64,000 nt of DNA. Source: Gnetum montanum (Eukaryota; Streptophyta; Gnetopsida; Gnetales; Gnetaceae). The position numbers and the translations under genes were made by a program. Positions 22,021-34,472 of the stretch are shown here, piece by piece. The DNA lies in NCBI GenBank assembly GCA_015680685.1, contig MNCI01018059.1, positions 129,357 through 193,356 of the forward strand, written 5' to 3'. A model generated the notes under the pieces. That model had not been told where the DNA came from and made no database searches. It saw only the letters and a list, made by a program, of their open reading frames with translations. The stretch's first letter is position 1. Every line of letters starts with the position of its first letter.

Positions 22021-23870
22021 GAATGAAAAATCGTACTCAAGTGAATAAGAGGAGGAACAAGTTCCTTAAAAAATGAAGGTATGGGATAGTTGACTAACAT
22101 GCAAATTGACTTAAATGGAATAGATAGACTCTAAGTGCCCAAGTGAGTGTATTTACAATCTTTTACAAAATTGGGTGTTCATGACAATAGGATTGAACAC
22201 CCTAGACAAAATTGACATCTAACCCCTCTAGCAGCTAAATAGTAAGGGAGAAGATTCATTAATCATGAAGGGTCCTCATTGCATGGTGCTGCAACTTCTT
22301 CCTTGGTGAAGACAATCCCGCTTTTAGTCCACACTTCCTACTACAATCACAACAAAATCATGGATTAGTGTGCAATATGTAACATATAGCTTTTAGGTAC
22401 CTTATCTTGTCAGTGGTTACACTTGGCTAGGTTGTGATCATGTGGGATTGATTCCTTTAATAGTGTTAGTGAGAAGACTGAAAAATAGGGTGAAATGGAT
22501 AAGCAGTCTGTTATTAAATTTTGAAAAGTCCAAACGTGATGAAATGCTTGAAGAAGGTTAAAGAATTCACAATAATAAAATGAGGATTTCACTAAAAAGC
22601 ATTGTGAAGATGTGCACAATTGGATGCCATTGATGGGATATGGAAAAGGATTTGATTGTGAGAATGTCTAAGGATAAAGAACTTAACTAACCGAATCAAA
22701 AGGTATGCAAGTGGATCCTCCCCAAAGTAGGCACATGCCCTTTATTGCCCTTGCATAACCTTAAATCAAGGAATCCGTGGACCTCATGGATGATTAATGG
22801 TTACAGAAAGTTAAGTACAAAAACTCAAAAGAAATTACCTAATAATTTAGACACATCAAACCAAGACATCAAATAAGAACATGAAACTGGAAGTGAGGTG
22901 AGACATGGAAAGCATAGATGGATGAGAGAGAGTGTGGAATGGAGTGCTCAATTAAGGTCACATAAAGTCCCTTTTGAAATTTTTTGTTAAATGACATTAT
23001 AAAATCCATCTTTAGTCCAAACCAAAACCAACCGCGTTCAGTGACTTCACATCACCACTCTAAGACTAGTCCACCCCCTTGAGACACAAGAGTGCTCCCA
23101 CAGAACAACCACCATTCCTTCTTGAAGAAGAAAAAAGAAGCATAAAGTGAGAAAGACCCTTAGTTAGAAGGGACCTTCAGGGATGGGCAACATGTTTTTC
23201 TAGTCTCTTAACCAATGCTTGTAGCCCATTTATTTTGTCTAAGAGGTGTGCTTTGAGTTTCCATATTTTTTTTTTTGAAATGGAACCCACACCATGCAAA
23301 GACTTATTCAACTTTCTGTTATTGGTTGACATGAAATGGTAAGAAATCCATGAAAACACACATGCACCCAAGTAAACAAAAAGGAACAAAGAGTACCAAG
23401 TCTCCTTGAAACCACACCCTGTTCAAACTGTTGAATCCTTTCCAAATCCAGAAACTACCAAGGTCACAAGTTCATTAAGGTTTTATTAATGAAAAAGGAG
23501 CCTCATACTTCTAGAATACGGAAAACCATAGAGTTTTTGGATGGGTGGATGTTGTGGGCTCACTGCCTATTTCATGAAAATGAAACCATGTTCTACTTAT
23601 TAGTAACAAAATTCAAAGCTAGAATCTAGACACCAACAATTAAATAATTGGATAACACATGCCCACATCAAATAAACTGCACTATACCTAGTCAGAATAA
23701 GGCACGTTATTATTATTAAAACACAATAAGAAAATCACATCCATAATAAAGAAGAATATACAAGAAATTGTAAAATATTTAAGAAAAATAAAATGTACTA
23801 ACAATGATATAAAACAAAAATTTTGAAAAGTTAATATTGTAAAAACAAAAGGTGTAAGATAAAGAATGTG
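22021..23870 (-). other. AthA 3' non-coding spacer
   Basis: No coding frame. It aligns along its length with 43990-45920 (AthD) and, apart from an extra ORF, with 46510-46740 plus 49560-51560 (AthG). Landmarks are 'gctaggttgtgatcatg' and 'tttgtctaagaggtgtgctttgag...aaccacaccatgcaaagac'. It ends where AthB begins (TGATGGGATG at 23871). Confidence 0.65.
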
Positions 23871-24494
23871 TGATGGGATGTGATATTGCATGGGCCATGA
23901 TATTGTGTATGCAATATCGTGTCTTCCCTTGCGATATCATGTATGTGATATCGCACTGCACCACCAAATCTATAAATAAGAGGTGGCTCTCCTTTGTTTC
24001 TCAATCTAGATGTAGACCCTTATCAAAACTTTGGCAGTTTTACCTCTCCAGAGATAGAATAATTTCCATGTTCCTGCAGTAGGAGCTCCAAAGTGAATGG
24101 ATCTTTATTTGAGAAAATATTGTACCTGAGCACAAGTTTGTGTACAAAAATAAAGATGAACTTCTTGGATAAACCTTGCAGTGCATGGACTAAGCTAAAT
24201 AGGACTTTACTTATTATTATTTATTTTTTATTGTTTAAATGCTTTATTAGTTAATTAAGTCTCTCTCAATCCTTCTCTCCTAATTAAGTTCATTTAGTAT
24301 GACTGCTTCAAGCATGTGCATTATGCTTGGTAATCCCAATAATGAATAGCATTTAGTAATCCTAGAAGGTTGCATCGGCTCAAGGTGTGAACGACAAGTG
24401 GGAACAGATACTAATGCTAGGTTAATTAAGGCTTAGTTAGTTAGTTAAGGTTAGTTAATTATTCTCTTCACGTTTTCCCTCCTAGCATAGGCGA
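23871..24494 (+). repeat. AthB 5' LTR, left part
   Basis: Starts TGATGGGATGTGATATTGC, with GATATC-type palindromes to 23955 and the TATA box TATAAATA at 23971. It stops at 'cctagcataggcga', where AthC begins. In the lone LTR at 16004 the same text runs on uninterrupted ('cagcataggagataaaa', 16559). Confidence 0.85.
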
Positions 24495-25317
24495 TGATGA
24501 GTGGCGAGGTACCCCTACACTCAACCGTATGAATACAAGAGTTCTCATGCATGATCTGGTCGAACTTCGCAGAAGGACTAGTTGTGGCACCTAGACAGTT
24601 ATTTTTAGGTCGCAGTTCGTTGTCTTCCCACCTAGACTAGTATTATCTTTGTCACATATGGTTTAGTCCAGAGTTAGATGTATGATGGGTTTCCTAATCT
24701 AATGCTACTCCTGAGGGCAATGGAAAGTAATATTAACTAAGCTAGAAGAGAAAAGGTGAGAGAATCTAATCTTGCCTAAGTGTGATGAGCATGCATCCTT
24801 AATCATCCATACACATCCTGAACTTCATGCATGACTACCACTAGGATCACCAAGCGTAGATCCTAGGTACACTACTGGGTTACCAAGTAGTCACACTTAA
24901 ATGCTTGTGATTAAAGCGTACTCATTTCGCATTACGAGGAGATAAGGGTGAAGATAGATTAATCATCTAGGAAAGAAATTAAACATTCAATAGTAATTAA
25001 ATCCTATTTAGCTTAGTCCACATGCTGCAAGGTTTATCAAAAAGTTCATCTTTATTGCCGCATGCAAATGTGTGCTCAAGTACAATTCACTCGAATAGAG
25101 ATCCATTTACTTTGAGACTCCTACTGCGGGCACATGGAAATTATTCTATCTTTGGAATGGAAAAATGAAAAGAGTTTAGCTAAGGTCTAAATCTAGACGA
25201 AGAAACAAGGGAGAGCCACCTCTTATTTATAGAATTGGCGACGGGCTGTGCTATCACGTATGCGATATCGCAGGGAAAGATGCGATATCACGGCAAACTC
25301 GATATCGCGTCCCATCA
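24495..25317 (-). repeat. AthC 3' LTR (823 bp)
   Basis: Plus reading tgatgagtggcgaggtaccc... ends ...gatatcgcgtcccatca, with the PPT (tacccccatgac) immediately right. The U3 holds 'gcgatatcg' words at 25250-25310. TATA (minus) is near 25226. Confidence 0.85.
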
Positions 25318-25330
25318 TACCCCCATGACT
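25318..25330 (-). promoter_or_regulatory. AthC polypurine tract
   Basis: Minus strand CAGTCATGGGGGTA, abutting the LTR start TGATGGGACGCG. A second copy of this sequence lies 550 bp inward at about 25870-25884. Confidence 0.8.
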
Positions 25331-27290
25331 GAATAAAAACTCATCTTTGAGTTCCTTACAAAATATTGGGATGGTATGGGATTATTGACTCAAATAGAAC
25401 TAATGGTGAATGGGATGACATGTGAACAGATCATCATTATAAGACAAGAAAAAACTGGTGTTCATGACAACAAGAGTAAACACCTAACACATTTGACATC
25501 AGGCCTTATTTGACAACTGAGAGAGAAGAGAGAAAAGAGAAGAAGTCTTGTTGTTGCCAACACCAAGATTGCACCTTTCTTTGTCCATCCGTAAGTGTGC
25601 TATCCATCTCGTTCTTTGCATAGTTGCTTCAACACTGATCCATTCCAAGTGTTCCCTCCAAATCCAATCCATTGTTGTATGATTGTCATCTGCACACACA
25701 ACACAGTCTTATATTAGCAAGGGTAAATGAATTACAATGTAGTTGATACCTTGCTTCGGTAAAAGGTCCATTGGCTGAGTTGTGGTATGGCTAATATGGA
25801 TCTGGAGGTATATTCATGGTGGCTACTGAAGGTGTAGGGGTTATGAGAAAATCGAAAAAATCGGACTAAGACCCCCATGACTAAGAGTGAACCTCCAGTA
25901 GCAATAGAATGGAAAAAAGATAAGGAATAAGAAAGACGAATAAAAAGAGACAATGGCCACGTCAATAAAATGGATGTCAAAGATGGAGATGAACAAATAA
26001 ATGTTGATTGCAAAAATGTTAAAAGGAAAGAAATTAACGGATGCACCAAATAGGAATGTTAGTGGGTCCTCCCCAAAGTAGGCTCATGCTCTTAATGCCC
26101 TGACAAACCCACATTCAAAGAGTCTGTAGGCTCTAGGAATGTCATTTGGAACAAGAGTTAAAGTCTTAACCACAAGAATTTACCACAAAGAAACAATGCA
26201 TCAACCAAAATATGAACTACTGATACAACCGACAATGAGGTGAAAAATGGAGAAGAATGATGAGAAAGAAGAGAATGGAATGGAATCCGAAGAACAAGGT
26301 GGTGTACAGCCCCTTGTGTATTTCATAGTTAATGTGACTTAGGAAAGCTCATTCCAAATCCAGCCTCAAACAAACCACTTCAAGTGACTTCGCATTAACA
26401 CATTTGGTCAATCATCCACTTGAAGTAACAAGAATGTCTCCACCAAAGAGTGACCACCATTCTGACAAAATGAAGGAGGAGAGAATAGGAAGAGAGAAGG
26501 GCCTTAGTTAGAGGCAACATGTTTATTTTAGTTTCATAACCAGTGCTTGTATCCTAGATGATTATTTCGTCTAACGGGTGTGCTTTGAATCCTCACTATT
26601 TTTTTCTTTTCTTCTTCTTCTTCTCTCTCTCTCTCTCTCTTTTGTGTTTTATGTGTTTATATGTGAGAACCACACCATGCAAAGACTTTGTTATTTTTAT
26701 TAGCTCGACTTGCCGATAATGGAGTAGTGTCAGAATGGGACAGAAGACTCAAGAAGAAAATATCCAAGCACCTAAGAGAATGGCTAGCACAAGTGCATCA
26801 AATCCCCTTGAAGTCATACCCTTTTCAATCCTTGAGTCCTTCTTTAGTTTGAGAAATACCCAATCACTGATTCGTTATAGTTCTTATTGTTTTGAAAAAA
26901 GGGACTATACAGTTCCAAGCCAAGAGAGACCATAGAAAATTACGGATGTATGGATGGAGTGGACTCATTGCCTGTCATATCAAAAGAACCATACCTTAGT
27001 ATCAACATCATAACTTAAAGGTAAAAACCAAACATTAGCAAGCAATAGAAAAACAGTTCATACCATCATTAAGAACACTTATTAAGTGACGAACTTAACG
27101 AAACAAAATAAATAAAAACACAAAGAAATGAAAGAGTATAATGATGTTGCAAAAAAAAAAAAAAAACTTAAAAGAAAAAATGATAAAACAATAAATTAAA
27201 AGGTGAAAAAATGGAAAACAAAAAGTTAAAAAATTAAAGAATTAGAAAAATATTTATTAATTTTGTGTTGTTAGAATGGAGAATACCCCC
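25331..27290 (-). other. AthC 3' spacer with internal PPT-like site
   Basis: No gene. It is collinear with the AthB spacer 34400-36350 in inverted orientation: the conserved block 25499-25699 (minus; EATMQRTRWIAHLRMDKERC) matches 36000-36190, and 'acccccatgactaag' at 25871 matches 'ttagtcatgggggt' at 35801. A pyrimidine run (CTT/CT repeats) is at 26600-26642. A further G-tract 'tatggggggtattc' (minus, near 27280) ends the gag region. Confidence 0.6.
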
Positions 27291-27299
27291 CATACCAAA

Positions 27300-29690
27300 A
27301 TGGTTGAGTATGAATAGAATCAATAAATGGAAGATTAGGATCCTTGCGTATTGGAAATACTAGAACCTGGTCATACTAACCCTATTGGAGTTCACATACT
27401 TGATTATAGTAACCATAGTGGGACAAGTTATAAGATGTAGTTTCCAGATAACGAGTTGACCCACTATGATAATTGGGACCATTAGATGGTATGCAAGGAT
27501 CAGGATGTTGCCCTCCATGGATGTATTCATTAGGTCATATGGTTGTTGGAGTGTTAAGTGGTGGCCTTGATGAGGTAACATGAGGCGTTGGGTTTGAAGA
27601 GGAAGATGCACCACAGTGTTAGGTTTGTGGTGAGTTGGCCGATGCAGTCGTTCTTGAACTGTGGTGTCCCTTTCGATGGTCATGTCTAAAGAAGGGATGC
27701 TTTCGATGATGTGAAGGACCTCCACTGCTATTGGGAGTAGCAGCACAAGTAATGTTTGCAGGTTGGTGCTATGGTGGAAAAACTTCAAGAACAGTTGGTG
27801 GCGATGTAGAAGGAGGGAAAGGATGAGAATGTTGAAAATTAGAAGAAGTGTGAGGTACAAAAGGTAGTGGTTGTGTTGAGGACATGGGATGATAGTATTG
27901 AGGAGAATGATAATGCGGCTATGAGGTAGGAGGGGGGTGAAGTATGAGAATATTGAGGTTGAGGATAAGTGTGATAAGTGTAAGGCATATGAGGTGGTGA
28001 TCTTGTTGGAGAGGACATGGGTGGATAGTACTTGGGAGAATGATAACGATGAGGTGAGGTAGAGGATCATGAGCTTGATGGAGAAATAGGGTGTTGAACA
28101 TAATAATAAGCATTTGGCATTGGGACATATGAAGGGTATGGTCCAGCCGGCAGTGGCCTCCCCCATGACTGAGGTTTTTGCCACTATGGTTGAACTAGAT
28201 ATTTCTGTATGAAATCTGGATGTAACATTCCTCTCCAATGCTCATGTAAATGTGACAAGACTAGGCATTGGCCCTTGGGTGATCGTACAAATAGATGTTA
28301 CATTGATATGTGAAATTGGTAGTTGAGCTCTTATTCTTATGATCTTCTACCCTTTGTTTTGATTGTTGCATGGTGTCCCATCTTGTTTCTCGGTTTGGCA
28401 TAACTCTTTCTTTAATGATGTTGGCATATTCTCCACATCTTTCATGTACCCAATCCACCATCTTATTGACCTTTGCCTCAAATTCATCTAATTACTGTAG
28501 GATGGGCAAAGATGATTCCACCTCCTTGAAGTGAGTGGATTTCTCCTCTTTATGATTATGGACCCTTGTTAAGTTGAGATTTTGGTCTTGTTGAAAACTT
28601 TCAACATTCTCCCATTTGGCTAGTTCTCCTTCTTCTTTTGCTACCCGCTTGATAAGCTCTTGTAATTGATGGGTTTGTAGTTCATATAGTTGACCTTGGG
28701 CATACATTCCTAAGGTCTCTCTTATTTCATTACGTAGCCCATCAATGATATGATTCATTAGCCTTTCTTCGAAGAAATCATGGCCTGGACAGTTGTTTAA
28801 CAGTGTGTGATATCTTTCTAAGGCCATGTCCAAGGGTTCATGTTGTGCTTGTTTCCACTCTTGGATTTTTTTCCTCAAGGTTGACACTCTTGCGTAGGTT
28901 TGTTATCTTTCATTAAAAGCTTCTACTATTGTTGGCCAACGTCGTATTGAATTTGGTTTTAACGATCTATACCATACTTTTGCTTGGCCAACAAGTGTCA
29001 TAGGGAAGAGCTTAAGTTTTTTCCACCTATTATCAATGTTGTTCCATGCATAGGCATCGTAGAAGGCTTGTAAATGATGTTTCGAATCTAAATCATAGCC
29101 TCTGAGAAACTTGGGAAAGTTGTTTAAATCAAGCCTAGATAGATGACTCTCTTTACGATGCCAACATGAGATTTGAATAGCCTCTTGTATTTGTGTTAGG
29201 CTCCTAGTGGCCAGCAGAGGTTCATTGTCATCAGGTAAGTTGTGTGTTCGTGTGTTGGGACGATGTTGCCTTTATTTATGTTGGCATTCTTGATTTCCTT
29301 TGTGAGCTCAATTTTTAGTTCTATGCCGATCCCTTGAAAGATAGTCATCCATATCACAATTTGACATTGAAGGAGTAGAGGAAGAGAAGGAACTGTAAAA
29401 ACTCATTATGACTTTTGTAAGTCTTCCAATCATCCCCAAGAAAATTCTTGTTAATTATTGAGAAGGTCCTAGGCCTTTGAGGCCTCCTCGTTCTATGGGA
29501 TGTCTCATCCTTACTAGAGGTATCAGAGTTGGATGACAAGAGTCTTTGAGTATCATTGGGGTGTTCATAAACATAAGGAACTCCTACATAAGGTTGAGTA
29601 CTCCAATCTTCATTTTCAGCTAATTCATTGGTTCTCCAATGAATTTCCTCACTAAGTGTGGCATTATCGTGGTCTTGTAGGAGAGCCATG
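27300..29690 (-). pseudogene. gag of AthC
   Basis: Starts near 29689 (MALLQDHDN), a different N-terminus from the MSSSHK of AthA, AthB and AthG. The core at 28887-28492 is the best preserved gag piece in this element: KKIQEWKQAQHEPLDMALERY, NNCPGHDFFEERLMNHIIDGL and TLGMYAQGQLYEL, the capsid-like Retrotrans_gag pattern. A zinc-knuckle remnant CNIYLYDHP lies near 28297. The rest (28240-27300) is a Pro/Ser/Thr/His-rich linker read in several frames. The long open frame at 28238-27360 is out of frame with it in places. Confidence 0.7.
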
Positions 29691-29831
29691 GTTGTGCAAT
29701 TGTGTGTGAATTTATATGTGACTTTCTATAATGATTTCTTCCTAAAAGATATATCATTAATTTCTTGTACAATGACCTTGTATGATATAACTAATCTAGA
29801 TAACTAGCATCGTCCCCGGCAATGGTGCCAA

Positions 29832-30700
29832 TGATGAGTGGCGAGGTACCCCTACACTCAACCATATGAATACGAGCGTTCTCACGTGCGATCTAGTCGA
29901 ACTCTGTAGACGGACTAGTTGTGGCACCTAGACAGTTATCCTTAAGTCGTAGTTTGCTATCTTCCCACCTAGACTAGTATTATCTTTGTCATGTATGGTT
30001 TAGTCTAGAGTGAGGTGTATGATGGGTTTCCTAATCTAATTCTACTCTTGAGAGCAATGGAAAGTAATATTAACTAAGCTAGGAGAGAAAAGGTGAGAGA
30101 ATCTAATCTAGCCTAAGTGCGATGAGCATCCATCCTTAATCATCCGTACACATCCTGAACTTCGTGCATGACTGCCACTAGGATCACTAAGCACAAATCC
30201 TAGGTACACTACTTGGTTACCAAGTAGTCACACTTAAATGCTCGTGATTAAATCGTACTCATTCCGCGTTACGAGGAGGTAAGGGTGAAGAGAGATTAAT
30301 CATCTAGGAAAGAAATTAAACATTCAACAGTAATTAAATCCTATTTAGCTTAGTCCACATATTGCAAGGTTTATTAGAAAGTTCATCTTTATTGCCGCAT
30401 GCAAATATGTGCTCAGGTACAATTCGCTCGAATAGAGATCCATTCACTTTGAGACTCCTACTACGGGCATGGAAATTATTCTATCTCTGGAATGGCAAAA
30501 TGGCAAGAGTTTAGCTAAGGTCTAAATCTAGATGGAGAAAAAAGGGAGAGCTACCTCTTATTTATAGAACTAGTAGTGGGTTGCGATATTGCGTACGCAA
30601 TATCGCAGGGAAAGACGCGATATCACAGGGGATGTGATATCGCGGCGGACGTGATATCACGTACTCGATATCGTGGCCCATGCGATATTACATCCCATCA
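29832..30700 (-). repeat. AthC 5' LTR (869 bp)
   Basis: Starts (plus) tgatgagtggcgaggtaccc next to a PBS reading tggcaccattgccgggga on the minus strand (near 29812-29830). Ends ...gatattacatcccatca at 30700. The U3 palindromes at 30577-30690 are more numerous than in the 3' LTR: at least five GATATC/GATATT-centred words, including tgcgatattgcg and acgcaatatcgc. Confidence 0.85.
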
Positions 30701-30914
30701 GGAGATAAAATAGAAAAGATATAAAAATCACATACCTTAGACTTACTTAACCATACAACTGTGAAAAAAACAAGTAAGCTTGGGAAGACAAAAAATAATT
30801 AACCTTAAGTGTTCCATAAGGCATGTAGGCACTTAGTCTACGAAGTTCGACTAGATTGCACGTGTAACGCCCGTATTCGTATGGTTGAGTGTAGGGGTAC
30901 CTCGCCACTCATCA
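30701..30914 (+). repeat. AthB 5' LTR, right part
   Basis: Continues the interrupted LTR: 'ggagataaaatagaaaag...cataccttagacttacttaacc' and '...gagtgtaggggtacctcgccACTCATCA'. Directly followed by T and the PBS. Confidence 0.85.
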
Positions 30915-30915
30915 T

Positions 30916-30933
30916 TGGCACCATTGCCAGGGA
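30916..30933 (+). promoter_or_regulatory. AthB primer binding site
   Basis: TGGCACCATTGCCAGGGA, three changes from the perfect tRNA-Asp-type site at 425-442. Confidence 0.85.
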
Positions 30934-31061
30934 ACGAAGTTGTTTGTGTGCTAAGTAGAACATAGAAAATCATCCACATTGTAGGGAAGCTTAAACGAAC
31001 CCTTAGGGTTAATTAGAAGAAAATTTAAACAACGGTCAATAGCACATCAACAAAAGAACAA

Positions 31062-33600
31062 TGTCTTCTTCTTTTCATAAAAGCACTTCACCACCTAGGG
31101 ATCACACAAGAGACAATCAACGGTCTAACATGCATAACCGAGAATCGCCAGTTCCTCAATAGTATCAGGTGGTTTATGCTCATCATGATGAGTATATACT
31201 CAATTTTACCTTTATCCTCCATCAGGATGAACAACTGCATTGGAAAGACCTACAAGGTAACATAGTGTTACCCCCAAATCGGGCAGTTCCTAACATGCTC
31301 CTTCGTGCTCTTGCACAGATAGGCATAATGTAGCTATATGCTGAATACATTGTAGGTGATTTTGACACAAGGGATTACCATCCCACAATAGCACAACGTT
31401 TAAGGGATTTGTAGCGGGAGAGCTACCATACATCGTTGAAGGGTAAAGGGGTCCTGCACGTCCTAAGTGAAATTGGAGATGGTGAACCAATTATAACCGG
31501 TTCTCTATCAAATAATGTTCCCCCTCCTAACGATGGTGAGGAGGTAGGATATCAGAACCTACACTCTACAATTCATAACCCTAGTTCTGATGCCCATGAA
31601 CACTAAGTGTTCACTGAGGGAACAAAAACACATGACAAGGATGAGCATTCGGATTATTATCATGATTGAGGCCGTAGCCACCGAAGAGAAGGTAAGAAAC
31701 ATCGCCATGGTGATGGATTTCCTTCTTCTTCCCCTTCATCACATCATTCACCCTCTCCTTCCACATCAGGATGCAGTCACAAAGAGCACAACAATGAGGA
31801 TAAGGGTAAGCGAGATGAGAGACCTCGATGAGAGAGTCCAGAGCGAGGACAAGGGCACTCTAGGAAGTCAAGGCATGAAAGAAGGGAAAGTAGGGAACCA
31901 CGTAGGCATCATAGACATCATGAGAGAGATGATCATGATGAACCCCTACTAGCAACCTGGAGTATGTTAGATGTTATGGAGGTTGTGAGAATACCTACAA
32001 GGCATCAAAAAGATAGTTAGATCAAGAGATTGGACATGAATAATATCCCATGATTTGAGGGAGGATACAATGCTAATCCACAAAATCACTTACAGGCATT
32101 CCATGATGCCTATGCCTTGTAGAATATTGAAAATGAGTGGTAGAAGTTAAATTTTTTCCCTAGGACACTCATAAAAAGAAGCGGAAAGTTGGTATTGATC
32201 TTTAGAGATGGAAACCATTAGGAGGTGGAGTACGATGCTAGAATTGTTTAACGATAAATACCAAATGTACTCCAAAGTGTCCAACTTGTGTAAGTAGATC
32301 CAAGGATGGAAGGAGGGTAATCACGAACCCTTGGATGTTGCCATGGGTCGATATTACGCATTGCTACATCATTGCCCGGGCCATGGTTACACACAATGGG
32401 ATCAACTCCGCCACCTCATAGATGGGCTAAGACATGAAACTAGGAGAACCTTTGGGACATATGCCCAAGGGAGATTATTTGAACTTAGGTCCCATGAAAT
32501 TAATTGATTTTTGGAGTAAGTAGCTAAAGAAGAAGGGGAGCTACAAAAAAGAGAAAGCATGGAAGAATATAATCATGATCCTTCCCTCTGAAAGAAGGGA
32601 GTAAGATTTTGTGAGGAAGAGGATGAGTCACCACTCGAAGAGTTGGTGAATGGAAAAACATTGCAACTTCAAAAGTTAACAACCGAAGTGTCAACTAAGG
32701 TAGATCAAATGTGGGACTCCTTAGATAGTAGATTTGAAACTATTTTGAAAATCGTAGAGGAGTCTAAGGAACGAAGTAGTGACCATGATAAGAAAAAGCG
32801 GAAAGATTTAGGCCATGCACGTGACAAGGGTAAGGGAAAAATGACTATTGCTAATGAGATTGTGGATTCTAACATAGAGAATGACAATGGATGTGAGATC
32901 TGCCAATATGACCATCCTAAGGGATGTTGCCCAATAATCTCACATCTAAAAGAGTCTGGGGTGTATGCACTCAACCCAAGACTTAATAGACGGCAAGCAC
33001 CCTGAAGGTTACCTTATCCCCAAGGTAACCTGAGGCAGTTCCACAAACCATTAACATATTATCCAAGTGGAACTCTGCGACAACCTATCAGGCAACATCA
33101 GCAGTGGCAACACCCATAGTCATGGGAGATGCCATCGCCAAGAAAACAATACCCTTACTGGCAACTAGATCCTTATGGCTATTACATGCAGCAACTGGTT
33201 TCTCCAAGTGACTCTATGGGTCACACAAAACCACAACATCACTACCAAGTTTTAGAGTATTTCAGGACTCCTTCTCCTCTGGGAGATGCACCACATACAT
33301 ATCATCCTCTGAATCCATCTGCATCTTTTATGCCAATAGTTCCACTACCACTCGCTCCAACAATGCAAGGGGAACTCCCCACTCAACCGCAGCAACGTAA
33401 TGCTAAGAGAGCTGTAAACCTTCAACCCACTACTAGTTCTAACAATCGTACAAAGAGAAGACATTTCTTCAGAACCAGGAGTCCAAACAAGCTCTCACAA
33501 CCACAAGTGGTTGAGTCTATGACCACTCCTCCAACAAATAAGGCTTCGGATCTTCCTTCAAACCAACAACAAAGCTCAATGCACATGGTTATGTTAACAC
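31062..33600 (+). pseudogene. gag of AthB
   Basis: Starts MSSSFHKS, then VVYAHHDEYILNFTFILHQDEQLHW, which is split by a stop but matches the gag starts of AthA and AthG. The capsid-like core is at about 32040-32520 (RHQKDS..IKRLDMNN, HEPLDVAMGRYYALLHHC, GTYAQGRLFEL). At about 32892 a CCHC-like knuckle CEICQYDHPKGCC has spacing C-x2-C-x3-H-x4-C. From 33129 an uninterrupted frame begins with a Gln/Pro/Tyr-rich linker running into protease. At least six stops before 32600 make it non-functional. Confidence 0.8.
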
Positions 33601-33629
33601 ATACCATTACTAACTGGATCAAGGTGTGC

Positions 33630-34229
33630 CACCTTTCCAAGAAATTCTTTGATCCTGGAATCCCCCTAATTTATCTCCAAGTTGTTGGGAATGAACCTCA
33701 TAAGGCTCTTCTTAACTCAAGTTCCAGAGTCAACCTAATCTCACGAGAAATGTATAAAGCTTGGAACCTGCCTCCACTTAAGAAAAACAATATTCAACTA
33801 GAGATGGCTGACCAGTCCATCACCATTCCCTTGGGATTGGTAGAGGACATCATTACCACTATGTGTGGTTGGTCATACCTAGCTGATTTCCTGGTGATAG
33901 AAGTCAATAGTAACAATGGAGACTTCCAAATTATAATGGAGAGGGCATGGCTGAGCACCATCAACACGTGCCTAGGAATCAACGATCTTTCCTTGGAAAT
34001 ATCTAAGGAAAACATTTATGGAAATATCGAGAAGAAGAAAGTTCCATGCATCACATATAGTGACTCAGAGGGTGATGACATGGAGGAGTGCTTAGCATTT
34101 CTTGCATGTAACCAGTGTTCACTAGAGGATAACATACAAAGGTGCCTGTATGTAGCAACCACACAACAAGAGAACACCCAGTGGTTGATAGCTGATCAAG
34201 AGAGCAGCCCACCAACATGCATGGAATGA
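33630..34229 (+). pseudogene. Aspartic protease domain of AthB (catalytic Asp lost)
   Basis: Part of a 366-codon open frame (33129-34229). KALLNSSSRVNLISREMYKAW replaces the family D-S/T-G loop with N-S-S, so the catalytic Asp is gone. Then come WNLPPLKKNN, MADQSITIPLGLVED and NTCLGINDLSLEIS. The C-terminal tail RCLYVATTQQENTQWLIADQ leads toward where RT should begin. The long frame despite the dead site suggests fairly recent decay or selection on the gag-linker part. Confidence 0.8.
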
Positions 34230-34400
34230 ACTGGGGGAACAAATCATGCACACAACAAAGGCATAGATACATTGGAGTATGAGTGTCACTAACTTCTGTC
34301 CCTTAACTTGAAAACATCAATTGGGAGAAGTTGGACAGTTCTAAAAAATTCAAATAGGTGCTTATTATTTCAGATCTCTTCCTTTTCATTCAATCATTGG
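34230..34400 (+). other. AthB pol deletion scar
   Basis: 34312-34365 translates as NINWEKLDSSKKFK, equivalent to DDTNWGELEISKNFK in AthG (minus, near 54600), the lead-in to RT. Immediately after comes 'cattggggagatggcc' (34388-34402), which in AthG lies after the integrase (minus, 51690-51670, ggaggagatggcc). Everything between (RT, RNase H, integrase; about 2.9 kb in AthG) is absent. Confidence 0.65.
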
Positions 34401-34472
34401 GGAGATGGCCACCTATGTTGATCATTCGAGGCTCTCAGTTCTTTTAAGTTTTTTTTACACATATTTTTTATA

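Larger units (their letters stand above)
24495..30700 (-). mobile_element. AthC: minus-strand gag-only LTR element (6.2 kb), complete with both LTRs
   Basis: 3' LTR 24495-25317, PPT 25318-25330, spacer to about 27290, gag from about 29690 down to 27300, PBS near 29812-29830, 5' LTR 29832-30700. Both LTRs agree closely over their length. The interior has no protease, RT, RNase H or integrase. The structure fits terminal-repeat retrotransposons with a gag domain (TR-GAG), which use enzymes from relatives. It sits in the AthB 5' LTR with a 5-bp target duplication and is the last event in this nest. Confidence 0.85.
24490..30705. repeat. Target site duplication of AthC: ggcga (24490-24494) / ggaga (30701-30705)
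   Basis: Four of five bases match. The uninterrupted relative reads 'cataggagataaaacc', so left '...catagg(c)ga' and right 'ggagataaaatag' are exactly what a 5-bp staggered insertion inside the AthB LTR would leave, plus one later mutation. Confidence 0.85.

Noticed and set aside
27360-28238. 292-codon open frame on the minus strand
   Set aside because: It is the longest unbroken minus-strand frame in AthC but mostly a shadow: the Pro/Ser/His linker of gag (QYYHPMSSTQPLPF and so on) reads in a neighbouring frame and matches AthB. Its Leu/Ser/Ile-rich product comes from frame shift of a low-complexity linker.
23871-30914. Reading the two LTR pieces at 23871 and 30701 as separate solo LTRs
   Set aside because: The pieces join seamlessly when AthC and one copy of the 5-bp duplication are removed, and the lone LTR at 16004 shows the unbroken order.
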